Below are positions 1 to 6,052 of a stretch of 6,052 nt of DNA, in pieces (position 1 is the first letter of the stretch; the number at the start of each line of letters is the position of its first letter). The DNA is from Cellulomonas sp. Its GTDB lineage: Bacteria; Actinomycetota; Actinomycetes; Actinomycetales; Cellulomonadaceae. The stretch spans positions 1-6,052 of the forward strand of contig JAPSIJ010000149.1 of the NCBI GenBank assembly GCA_031178805.1. Reading direction: 5' to 3'. The notes beneath the pieces are model-generated. The model made no database searches and was not told where the DNA came from. It worked only from the letters and a program-made list of their open reading frames with translations. Both the position numbers and the translations under genes were made by a program.

Positions 1-741
1 GCGCAGGCGGCGTTCCTGCTGGGCAGCGCCACCGAGGCGCGCACGGAGCGGGTGCGCGCGCAGCTGTCCGCGATGGTGGCCGGCTGGGACGTGCAGCGGG
101 TGGCCGCCGTGGTCGCGGCGAGCCTGCACGAGGCGGTCGGGCCGGTCGTGCACGAGGAGGCGCTGGAGCGCGTCCGGGCGCACCACGCGGCCGGGCAGGA
201 CGTCGTGGTGGTGTCGGCCTCCAGCGAGGAGCTGGTCCGGCCGATCGCCGGGATGCTGGGCGCGGACGAGGTGATCGCGAGCCGGATGGCGGTCGCCGAC
301 GGGCGCTACACCGGCCGGATCGCGTTCTACGCGTACGGCCCGGCGAAGGCGGTGGCGATGCGCGAGCTCGCCGCCCGCCGGGGCTACGACCTCGCGGCGT
401 CCTCGGCCTACACCGACTCCGCCACGGACGCGCCGATGCTCGCCGCGGTCGGGCACGGGTACGTCGTCAACCCCGACCGGGCCCTGCGCCGCCTCGCGGC
501 CCGGGAGGGCTGGACGCCGCTGGTGTTCCGCCGCCGGGCGCGGCTCCGGGGCGGGCGGCCGGACGGCCGGTGGGTCGCCGCGGCGCTCGGCGGGGTGGCG
601 GTGCTGGCCGGGGTCGCGGTGCTGCTGCGCGCCCGCCGCCGACCGCTGGCTGGACCGGCGTCTCGCGCCTCGGACCACCGCGGCCACCCCAGCAGCGACT
701 TCGCCGCGGGCTCTTCCCCCGGGGCCGCCACCGCGCTGTGA
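1..741 (+). CDS. HAD-IB family (SerB-like) phosphatase, 5'-truncated, with C-terminal membrane anchor
   Basis: Reading frame 1 is open from the first base to the TGA at 739-741, giving 246 residues, and the gene begins before the window. A GTG at 52 is internal, because the codons before it continue the fold. HAD motif II is the VVVSASSEELVRPIA stretch (about 211-255). The motif III lysine lies in YGPAKAVAM (about 337-360), and motif IV is YTDSATDAPML (about 409-441), with both acidic residues. The following GHGYVVNPDRALRRLA segment is typical of the HAD-IB/SerB-like group. Motif I (DxDGT, the nucleophile) must lie upstream, so activity cannot be judged here. A hydrophobic helix, WVAAALGGVAVLAGVAVLL (571-627), is flanked by Arg-rich sequence, suggesting a single membrane anchor. 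A Ser/Ala/Gly-rich tail of about 35 residues follows. The family hydrolyses phosphomonoesters; the substrate is unknown. It converges with the Fic-like gene. Confidence 0.88.
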   Translation, partial: AQAAFLLGSATEARTERVRAQLSAMVAGWDVQRVAAVVAASLHEAVGPVVHEEALERVRAHHAAGQDVVVVSASSEELVRPIAGMLGADEVIASRMAVADGRYTGRIAFYAYGPAKAVAMRELAARRGYDLAASSAYTDSATDAPMLAAVGHGYVVNPDRALRRLAAREGWTPLVFRRRARLRGGRPDGRWVAAALGGVAVLAGVAVLLRARRRPLAGPASRASDHRGHPSSDFAAGSSPGAATAL

Positions 742-780
742 TGGGCAGCACAACAGCACGACCCGAGGGAACCCACGCGC

Positions 781-831
781 GACCCGTCCACGCATAGGAC
801 GCGTCGGGACCGGGCTCGAACCCGCCCCGAC
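781..831. terminator. Two adjoining stem-loops downstream of the HAD gene
   Basis: The first stem pairs GACCCGTCC (781-789) with GGACGCGTC (797-805) around a 7-nt loop, with 8 of 9 pairs formed. The second pairs GTCGGG (803-808) with CCCGAC (826-831), and inside it CGGG (811-814) with CCCG (821-824), around a CTCGAA loop and a small asymmetric internal loop. The two share GTC at 803-805, so they compete slightly. They start 40 nt after the HAD stop codon in a convergent spacer. There is no T-run, but actinobacterial terminators often lack one. The terminator role is inferred; the pairing is seen directly. Confidence 0.5.
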
Positions 832-859
832 TGCTCATGTGCACGCCTGATACCCCTCG

Positions 860-900
860 GGCCGTACCGTTCGGCCGACGGCGTCCTCCGGGGCGCCGTC
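860..900. terminator. Two back-to-back stem-loops, probable terminator of the Fic-like gene
   Basis: GGCCG (860-864) pairs with CGGCC (872-876) over a 7-nt loop. Directly abutting it, GACGGCGTCC (877-886) pairs with GGGCGCCGTC (891-900) over the tetraloop TCCG, giving ten pairs including one G-T wobble when read on the plus strand. On the minus strand that wobble becomes an A-C mismatch in an otherwise intact stem. The strong hairpin begins 39 nt beyond the stop of the minus-strand Fic-like gene, so it is well placed to end that transcript, and it could also catch read-through from the HAD side. No T-tract follows on either strand. Confidence 0.5.
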
Positions 901-939
901 GTTCGTGCCCGGGGCCACCGCGAGCGGGCAGCCGCGTCC

Positions 940-1809
940 TCAGCCCAGCCGGCCCGCCAGCACGGCGTCCGCCACGGCCCGCGCCTCCCCCGCGCCGGTG
1001 ACTACGGCGTCGGCGCACGCGCCCAGCCACGCCGCGACGCCCTCCGGCGTGCCGGTGGCGAACCGCGCGGCGCCGGCGAGGTACGGGTTCGGCGCCGCGG
1101 CCCAGGCCACCTCGGGCGCGGCGGTCCCGGTCGGGTCCAGGCCCCGCGCGCAGAGCAGCAGCCGCGCCGCCGCCCGCGCGACGACCCCGTTGCCGGCGGT
1201 GAACGGGCGCAGGGCCAGCACCTCGCCGTGCACGACGGCCGCGACCACGAGCGCGGGGGCCGCGGTGGCGGCCACGGTGCGGCCGAGCAGGGTGAGCCGC
1301 TCGGCGACCTCGTCGCCGCCGGGCGCCGCGCCGAGGCCCGCGAGGTCGCGCGGGGCCGTGCCCGCCGCGCGGACCCGGCCGAGGTGCTCGTCGGGCAGCC
1401 AGCCCGCGGCCGCGGCGGTGTGCAGCCGGGCGAGCACCTGGGTCAGCGGGGGCAGCGCGGGTTCGCCCCGGCCGCCGAGGTCCGGGCGCCAGGCCGCCGC
1501 GAGCGTGGTGGCCCGCAGCGCGCCCGCGGCGACCCGCGCGGTGCCGTCGTCGCCGCCCGGCGCCCCGGTGGCGAGGGCGCGCACGGCGTCGAGCGGGACG
1601 CGGGCGCCGTCCACGGCGGCGCTGGCGCGAGCGGCGCGCAGGTCCGCCTCGGCCCGGACCTCGCGCCACCGGCGGCGGAACGCCTCGTGCCAGCGGAGCT
1701 CCTCGCACGCCGTCCGCGCCCGCTCCACGGCCGCCGCGGCGCCGGGCAGCCCGAGCAGCGGGGCGAGGGGGTCCCCGGCCGGGTCGGGGCGCGGCGGGAG
1801 GGTCGGCAC
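940..1809 (-). CDS. Fic-fold protein with degenerate Fic motif (probable non-canonical or inactive Fic)
   Basis: This encodes 289 residues. The start chosen is GTG at 1809 because AGGG (1821-1818) lies 8 nt upstream; an in-frame GTG at 1818 is the alternative. The frame stays open much farther upstream but only as antisense of the malic enzyme. The core reads AAVVHGEVLALRPFTAGNGVVARAAARL: residues 201-212 align with the Fic motif HPFx(D/E)GNGRxxR, but the catalytic His is Arg201, the metal-binding acid is Ala205 and the first motif Arg is Val209. The GNG (206-208) and final Arg212 are kept. Near the N-terminus, SAAVDG (63-68) matches the (S/T)xxxE(G/N) inhibitory helix of class II Fic proteins, with Asp for Glu. 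Active Fic enzymes transfer AMP or other phosphoryl groups to proteins; without the His that activity is doubtful. Similar actinobacterial proteins are annotated as Fic family or 'oxidoreductase'. It is transcribed divergently from the malic enzyme gene and converges on the HAD gene. Confidence 0.8.
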   Translation of the reverse strand: MPTLPPRPDPAGDPLAPLLGLPGAAAAVERARTACEELRWHEAFRRRWREVRAEADLRAARASAAVDGARVPLDAVRALATGAPGGDDGTARVAAGALRATTLAAAWRPDLGGRGEPALPPLTQVLARLHTAAAAGWLPDEHLGRVRAAGTAPRDLAGLGAAPGGDEVAERLTLLGRTVAATAAPALVVAAVVHGEVLALRPFTAGNGVVARAAARLLLCARGLDPTGTAAPEVAWAAAPNPYLAGAARFATGTPEGVAAWLGACADAVVTGAGEARAVADAVLAGRLG

Positions 1810-1816
1810 GCAGGTC

Positions 1817-1822
1817 ACCCTA
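1817..1822 (-). promoter_or_regulatory. -10-like box TAGGGT for the Fic-like gene
   Basis: On the minus strand, TAGGGT (1822 to 1817) fits the actinobacterial -10 pattern TAnnnT and ends 7 nt before the GTG at 1809. That spacing would put the transcription start at or next to the start codon, giving a leaderless mRNA. The same bases contain AGGG, which could instead serve as a ribosome binding site with an 8-nt spacer, so the two readings compete. I see no clear -35 element. Confidence 0.4.
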
Positions 1823-1870
1823 CGAGGGCGCGCGGGCGGGGCGGTGTGGCCGGTGGCGGGTGATCCGGGA

Positions 1871-1876
1871 CACACT
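1871..1876 (+). promoter_or_regulatory. -10-like box CACACT for the malic enzyme gene
   Basis: CACACT keeps the two most conserved -10 positions (A2 and T6) and ends exactly 6 nt before the ATG at 1883. This is the position expected if transcription starts at the start codon. The only Shine-Dalgarno-like run, GGGA at 1867-1870, is 12 nt from the ATG, farther than usual. A leaderless transcript is therefore plausible. It lies in the 73-bp divergent gap shared with the Fic-like gene. Confidence 0.35.
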
Positions 1877-1882
1877 GACCCC

Positions 1883-3322
<1,440 letters not shown>

Positions 3323-3332
3323 CCGGCATCCC

Positions 3333-3352
3333 ACCGGGCTCCGACCCCCGGT
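3333..3352 (+). terminator. Stem-loop after the malic enzyme gene
   Basis: ACCGGG (3333-3338) pairs perfectly with CCCGGT (3347-3352) over an 8-nt loop, starting 11 nt past the malic enzyme stop. No T-run follows. Together with the promoter-like TAGGAT 19 nt further on, it suggests that the malic enzyme and the methyltransferase are separate transcription units. The stem is short, so the terminator role is tentative. Confidence 0.35.
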
Positions 3353-3370
3353 CGCCCCCGGGGCCGCCCG

Positions 3371-3382
3371 TAGGATCGGGGG
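3371..3382 (+). promoter_or_regulatory. rlmC: TAGGAT -10 box / AGGA ribosome binding site before rlmC
   Basis: TAGGAT (3371-3376) is a strong match to the -10 consensus and ends exactly 6 nt before the GTG at 3383, the geometry of a leaderless start. The embedded AGGA (3372-3375) also gives a standard 7-nt Shine-Dalgarno spacing. Either reading supports GTG 3383 as the true start. I do not see a convincing -35 element at 16-19 nt upstream. Confidence 0.5.
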
Positions 3383-4507
3383 GTGCAGTGCCACCACTTC
3401 GACGCCGCGCGGTGCGGGTCCTGCACCCTGATCGAGCAGCCCTACGCCCAGCAGCTCGCCGCCAAGCAGGAGCGGTGCGCGGAGCTGCTGGCGCCGTTCG
3501 GGCCGATCGACTGGCAGGCGCCGGTGGCGAGCCCGGAGAGCGGGTTCCGGAACAAGGCGAAGCTCGCGGTCGGCGGCACGGTGGACGCGCCGACGCTCGG
3601 CATCCTGGACCCCGGCGGCGTCGGGGTGGACCTGCGGGACTGCGGCCTCTACCCGGCCACGCTGCAGGCCGCCCTGCCGACGGTCGCCGAGTTCGTCACG
3701 CTGGCCCGGCTGGTCCCGTACGACGTGCCGACCCGGCGCGGCGAGCTGAAGTACGTGCTCGTGACCGAGTCCCCGGACGGCGAGCTGATGCTGCGGTTCG
3801 TGCTCCGGTCGACCGAGGCGCTGCCCCGGCTGCGCAAGCACCTGCCGTGGCTGCTCGCGGCGCTGCCCCGGGCCGTGGTGGTGTCGGCGAACCTGCTGCC
3901 CGAGCACAAGGCCGTGCTGGAGGGCGAGCAGGAGATCGTGCTGACCGAGCGGTCGACGCTGCGGATGCGCGTGAACGAGGTGGAGCTGCACCTGCGGCCG
4001 CAGAGCTTCTTCCAGACCAACACCGCCGTCGCCGCGGCGCTGTACCGGGTCGGGCGCGAGTGGGTCGACGCCGCGGCCCCGCGGTCGGTGTGGGACCTGT
4101 ACTGCGGCGTCGGGGGCTTCGCGCTGCACGTCGCCCGGCCGGGCCGGACGGTCGTCGGCATCGAGACCAGCACCGAGGCGGTGGCCAGCGCCGAGCAGAG
4201 CCGCGCCGACCTCGGGCTCCCCGACGTGCGGTTCGCCGCCGGGGACGCCACCGCGTTCGCGCTCGGCGCGGCGGCGCCACCGGACCTCGTGGTGGTGAAC
4301 CCGCCGCGGCGCGGGATCGGCCCGGCGCTCGCCGGCTGGCTGGAGGAGTCCGGCGTGCGCGACGTCGTGTACTCGAGCTGCAACGCCGCCTCGCTGGCGC
4401 GCGACCTCGCGGCGATGCCGTCGCTGCGGCCCCGGCGCGGGCGGCTGCTCGACATGTTCCCGCAGACGGGGCACTACGAGGTCGCCGTCGCCCTCTCCCG
4501 CGACTGA
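3383..4507 (+). CDS. rlmC: 23S rRNA (uracil-C5)-methyltransferase RlmC (RumB-type)
   Basis: This 374-residue SAM-dependent enzyme is predicted to methylate C5 of a uracil in 23S rRNA, equivalent to U747 in E. coli. Four cysteines that would hold a [4Fe-4S] cluster are at 3, 11, 14 (QCHHFDAARCGSC) and 87 (RDCGLYPA), the positions I recall for E. coli RlmC. There is no N-terminal TRAM domain, which separates it from RlmD. Family blocks run in order: FRNKAK, RGELKY, MLRFVLRS, RPQSFFQTN, then the SAM-binding WDLYCGVGGF with Asp238. NPPRRGIG follows (Asn306), then the catalytic cysteine Cys333 in YSSCNA, and finally MFPQTGHYEV with the general base Glu366. Length and every catalytic residue are intact, so it should be active. 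GTG 3383 begins exactly where the family begins (MQC). It stands alone between the malic enzyme and transporter genes, probably with its own promoter. The precise rRNA target in this organism is inferred from the family. Confidence 0.94.
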   Translation: MQCHHFDAARCGSCTLIEQPYAQQLAAKQERCAELLAPFGPIDWQAPVASPESGFRNKAKLAVGGTVDAPTLGILDPGGVGVDLRDCGLYPATLQAALPTVAEFVTLARLVPYDVPTRRGELKYVLVTESPDGELMLRFVLRSTEALPRLRKHLPWLLAALPRAVVVSANLLPEHKAVLEGEQEIVLTERSTLRMRVNEVELHLRPQSFFQTNTAVAAALYRVGREWVDAAAPRSVWDLYCGVGGFALHVARPGRTVVGIETSTEAVASAEQSRADLGLPDVRFAAGDATAFALGAAAPPDLVVVNPPRRGIGPALAGWLEESGVRDVVYSSCNAASLARDLAAMPSLRPRRGRLLDMFPQTGHYEVAVALSRD

Positions 4508-4557
4508 CCCGCCCGGGGGCGTGGCTTTCGTCCCACGTGCGGGCGCCGCGGGCGCGG

Positions 4558-4563
4558 CACGCT
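4558..4563 (+). promoter_or_regulatory. -10-like box CACGCT for the FNT transporter gene
   Basis: CACGCT keeps A2 and T6 of the -10 pattern and ends exactly 6 nt before the ATG at 4570, mirroring CACACT before the malic enzyme gene. No Shine-Dalgarno sequence at normal spacing is visible: the only candidate, GGA at 4564-4566, is too close. Leaderless transcription is the likely reading, though the box is not a full consensus. A weak hairpin, CGTGG (4520-4524) with CCACG (4533-4537), lies upstream. Confidence 0.35.
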
Positions 4564-4569
4564 GGACGC

Positions 4570-5415
4570 ATGCTGACCGTCACGGAGGCTCTCGAGTACC
4601 AGACGCGTGCCGCCCGGACCAAGACCGACCTGGCCCGGCGGCCGGGGGTCTACCTGGTGAACACCATGCTCGCCGGCGGGTACATCGGCCTCGGCGTCGT
4701 GATCATGGCGACGGCCGGCGGCCCGCTCGCGGACGCCGGCTCGGGCTTCACGCCGCTGGTGCAGGGCCTCGTGTTCGGCGTGGCGCTGACCATCGTGGTG
4801 GTGGCCGGCGGCGAGCTCGCCACCTCCGGGATGATGGTGTTCACCCAGGGGGCGATGCGCGGGGCGATCTCCTGGACGCGGGCCGGCGCGACGCTGCTGG
4901 CCTGCCTCGCCGGCAACCTGCTCGGCGCCGTGGTGCTGGCGACGGTGCTCCACCTGTCCGGCGCGCTCGGCCCGGGCACCGCCGGGGGCCGGATGATCGC
5001 GTCGATGATCGAGCACAAGGCCCACGAGACCGGCGTCGAGCTGTTCTTCCGCGGCGTGCTCTGCAACCTCATGGTGTGCCTGGCGATCTGGTGCGCGGGC
5101 CGGTTGCAGGACGAGATCGCGAAGATCGTCGTGGTCTTCGCGTGCGTGATGGTGTTCATCACCTCCGGGTTCGAGCACGTCGTGGCCAACATGACGACGT
5201 TCTCGTTCGGCCTGCTGGGCGGGCTGCCCGAGGCCACCGTCGGGGAGTTCGCCCGCAACGTGCTGCTGGTGGGGCTGGGCAACCTGGTCGGGGGCGGGCT
5301 GCTGGTCGGCGCCGCCAACGCCGTCGCCGCCGCACCCGCACCGGTGCCCGCCGGGACGGTCCCGGCCCCCGCCGAGGCCCCCGCCGCCCCGCAGCCCGCC
5401 GGCTCGCCGCGCTGA
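4570..5415 (+). CDS. Formate/nitrite transporter (FNT) family channel
   Basis: This 281-residue inner-membrane protein is close in length to FocA (about 285). FNT proteins form pentameric aquaporin-like channels that pass formate, nitrite, lactate or hydrosulfide, often with a proton. Six hydrophobic helices are visible at about 27-50, 62-81, 105-129, 159-178, 184-208 and 228-252. Family hallmarks are GGELATSGMM (80-89, the broken second-helix loop), Lys150 in EHKAHETG, FFRGVLCNLMVCLAIW (159-174) and SGFEHVVANM with the central channel His203 (FocA His209 equivalent). Phe196 matches the FocA pore Phe202. In the loop, Ala84 occupies the place of the Phe found in ELFTG-type FocA/NirC motifs. 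The cytosolic tail (252-281) is Ala/Pro-rich and probably disordered. No nitrite reductase or formate-lyase gene is adjacent, so the substrate is not fixed by context. The ATG at 4570 starts the normal family N-terminus. Confidence 0.92.
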   Translation: MLTVTEALEYQTRAARTKTDLARRPGVYLVNTMLAGGYIGLGVVIMATAGGPLADAGSGFTPLVQGLVFGVALTIVVVAGGELATSGMMVFTQGAMRGAISWTRAGATLLACLAGNLLGAVVLATVLHLSGALGPGTAGGRMIASMIEHKAHETGVELFFRGVLCNLMVCLAIWCAGRLQDEIAKIVVVFACVMVFITSGFEHVVANMTTFSFGLLGGLPEATVGEFARNVLLVGLGNLVGGGLLVGAANAVAAAPAPVPAGTVPAPAEAPAAPQPAGSPR

Positions 5416-5444
5416 CCAGCGCCCGCAGTTCCCCGGGCCCCGGG

Positions 5445-5460
5445 CGCGCCACCCGGCGCG
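5445..5460 (+). terminator. GC-rich stem-loop after the FNT gene
   Basis: CGCGCC (5445-5450) pairs perfectly with GGCGCG (5455-5460) over an ACCC loop, 29 nt past the FNT stop. A competing small hairpin, CCCGG (5432-5436) with CCGGG (5440-5444), sits just before it. No T-run follows. The position after a stop and before a new promoter-like region supports termination, but such GC palindromes are common at this composition. Confidence 0.35.
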
Positions 5461-5476
5461 GAGCCACCCCGCGCTC

Positions 5477-5482
5477 TACGGT
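5477..5482 (+). promoter_or_regulatory. Candidate -10 box TACGGT for the downstream gene
   Basis: TACGGT fits TAnnnT and is one of the few A/T-containing hexamers in the 178-bp spacer. If used, it would leave a 5' leader of roughly 105 nt before the ATG at 5594, unlike the leaderless pattern of the other genes here. No clear -35 element is seen, so confidence is low. Confidence 0.28.
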
Positions 5483-5501
5483 CGTACCGAGCACGGACGT
5501 G

Positions 5502-5530
5502 ACCGGACCGGTGGCGTCGCACACCGGACC
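5502..5530. repeat. Short direct repeat ACCGGACC, possible operator
   Basis: ACCGGACC occurs at 5502-5509 and again at 5523-5530, with starts exactly 21 bp apart (two helical turns). The first copy extends into ACCGGACCGGT (5502-5512), an odd-length perfect inverted repeat centred on 5507. The pair lies 20-50 bp downstream of the candidate -10 box, inside the leader of the last gene. A regulator-binding role is possible, but the motif is short and GC-rich. Confidence 0.25.
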
Positions 5531-5581
5531 CGGCGCGCGGGCGGCGCCTGGCTCCCGCCCCGCACCACGTCGGACGGCGAC

Positions 5582-5588
5582 AAGGGAG
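5582..5588 (+). promoter_or_regulatory. Ribosome binding site AAGGGAG
   Basis: AAGGGAG at 5582-5588 lies 5 nt before the ATG at 5594 and is the clearest Shine-Dalgarno sequence in the window. It decides the start and the strand of the last gene, since this low-complexity stretch is also open on the minus strand. Confidence 0.7.
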
Positions 5589-5593
5589 CAGAC

Positions 5594-6052
5594 ATGAGCA
5601 GCACCTCGGACCGCGAGCAGCAGGACGACGCCACCGGGACCACGCCCGCCACCGCGGAGCGCACCGACGCCGCGGGCACCGCCGGCACGGGCACGGACGC
5701 GACGCCGACCGAGCCGGTCGCCACGGCCGAGGTCGCGGACGCGGACGACGCGCGCGGCACCGGGGACGACGACGCCGGGGACGAGCCGCGCGACGCCGCG
5801 GGCACCGGCTCCCCGGGCACCGGCACCCCGGCGACCGGCACGCCCTCGCGCGGCACGACCACCCACCGGGCGTCCCGCCCCGTGCCGGTGCCGCCCGCCC
5901 CCGAGGAGCCGCTGCCCTCCGTGCTGCCCGTCGCCGGCGCGACGAGCACGACCAGCCCGTCCTCCGGCGGCACCGCGCGGGTGGCCGACGGCTCCGGCGC
6001 CCCCACCGCGCCGCTGCCCGCCGCGACCGGCGACGGCACGCCCGCCACCCCG
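5594..6052 (+). CDS. N-terminal part of an acidic, Thr/Pro/Ala-rich disordered protein, 3'-truncated
   Basis: I do not recognise this gene. It is open for 153 codons from the ATG at 5594 to the window end with no stop. Residues 1-70 (MSSTSDREQQDDATGTT...) are rich in Asp, Glu, Thr, Ala and Gly and strongly acidic. Residues 70-84 are a run of GTGxP-like pentapeptides, and the rest is Pro/Ala/Thr/Ser/Gly-rich with few charges. No signal peptide, membrane segment or domain motif is visible so far. Such sequence is usual for a disordered N-terminal extension that precedes a folded or membrane domain in actinobacterial proteins, so the functional part probably lies beyond the window. The minus strand is also open here, but the strong AAGGGAG and the ATG start support the plus strand. 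It follows the FNT gene by 178 bp and probably has its own promoter. Confidence 0.65.
   Translation, partial: MSSTSDREQQDDATGTTPATAERTDAAGTAGTGTDATPTEPVATAEVADADDARGTGDDDAGDEPRDAAGTGSPGTGTPATGTPSRGTTTHRASRPVPVPPAPEEPLPSVLPVAGATSTTSPSSGGTARVADGSGAPTAPLPAATGDGTPATP
5801..5845 (+). repeat. Three tandem 15-bp units encoding GTGSP-GTGTP-ATGTP
   Basis: Units at 5801-5815, 5816-5830 and 5831-5845 encode GTGSP, GTGTP and ATGTP. The first two differ at two bases. The repeat lies in frame inside the disordered N-terminal region of the last gene, and its length is a multiple of three, so copy-number change would keep the frame. Confidence 0.55.

Noticed and set aside
803..831. tRNA T-arm look-alike (minus-strand TTCGAGC between GC-rich arms)
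   Set aside because: The five-pair T stem has a mismatch, and the bases just before it pair with those just after it as a simple hairpin. No D-arm, anticodon arm or matching acceptor strand is found at tRNA spacing.
905..1882. In-frame plus-strand open stretch that would extend the malic enzyme by 326 residues
   Set aside because: It runs antisense to the Fic-like gene and has the Ser/Thr/Ala/Arg composition of a shadow frame. The ACT domain begins right after ATG 1883.
3323..3382. Malic enzyme and rlmC as one operon
   Set aside because: A hairpin follows the first stop and a strong TAGGAT box precedes the second start, so separate transcription is more likely. Read-through cannot be excluded.
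5159..6048. Minus-strand open frames over the FNT 3' end and the last gene
   Set aside because: The frames have no recognisable motifs, and the one at 5476-6048 shares third positions with the plus gene, so GC3 cannot tell them apart. The plus strand has the strong AAGGGAG plus ATG, and the minus frames look like the Val/Ser/Ala/Gly antisense of an Asp/Thr/Ala-rich protein.

Overview
The window is very GC-rich throughout, with third codon positions almost always G or C and GTG used freely as a start. Together with the gene families present, this points to the chromosome of a high-GC actinobacterium. A Pseudonocardiales-type genome (Actinosynnema, Saccharothrix, Pseudonocardia and relatives) fits best, but that placement is inference from protein style and not proven here.

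Layout from left to right: (1) The 3' part of a plus-strand HAD-IB (SerB-like) phosphatase with a C-terminal membrane anchor; its start and catalytic DxD motif lie before the window. (2) A convergent spacer at 742-939 with no gene but four closely packed stem-loops, probably a two-way terminator. (3) A minus-strand Fic-fold protein (940-1809) whose Fic core is degenerate: the catalytic His is replaced by Arg, yet an N-terminal inhibitory-helix-like motif is kept. (4) A 73-bp divergent promoter region, then a plus-strand ACT-domain malic enzyme (1883-3322). (5) After a 60-bp gap with a hairpin and a TAGGAT box, a 374-residue RlmC-type 23S rRNA uracil-C5 methyltransferase (3383-4507). (6) After 62 bp, a formate/nitrite-transporter (FNT) family channel (4570-5415). 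(7) A 178-bp regulatory spacer with a hairpin, a candidate -10 box and a short direct repeat, then the start of an acidic, Thr/Pro/Ala-rich disordered protein (5594 to the window end, truncated).

The genes look like separate housekeeping units more than one pathway. Each gene with a visible start has its own upstream signal. Four starts (1809 minus, 1883, 3383, 4570) have a -10-like hexamer ending 6-7 nt before the start codon, which suggests leaderless transcription. The malic enzyme (malate to pyruvate and CO2) and the FNT channel (small monovalent anions such as formate or nitrite) both touch central carbon and anion metabolism, but nothing shows that they act together. No mobile element, CRISPR array, RNA gene or defence system was found. 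The most noteworthy items are the degenerate Fic protein, the stem-loop cluster and the leaderless start pattern. I do not see evidence for a wholly new multi-gene system.
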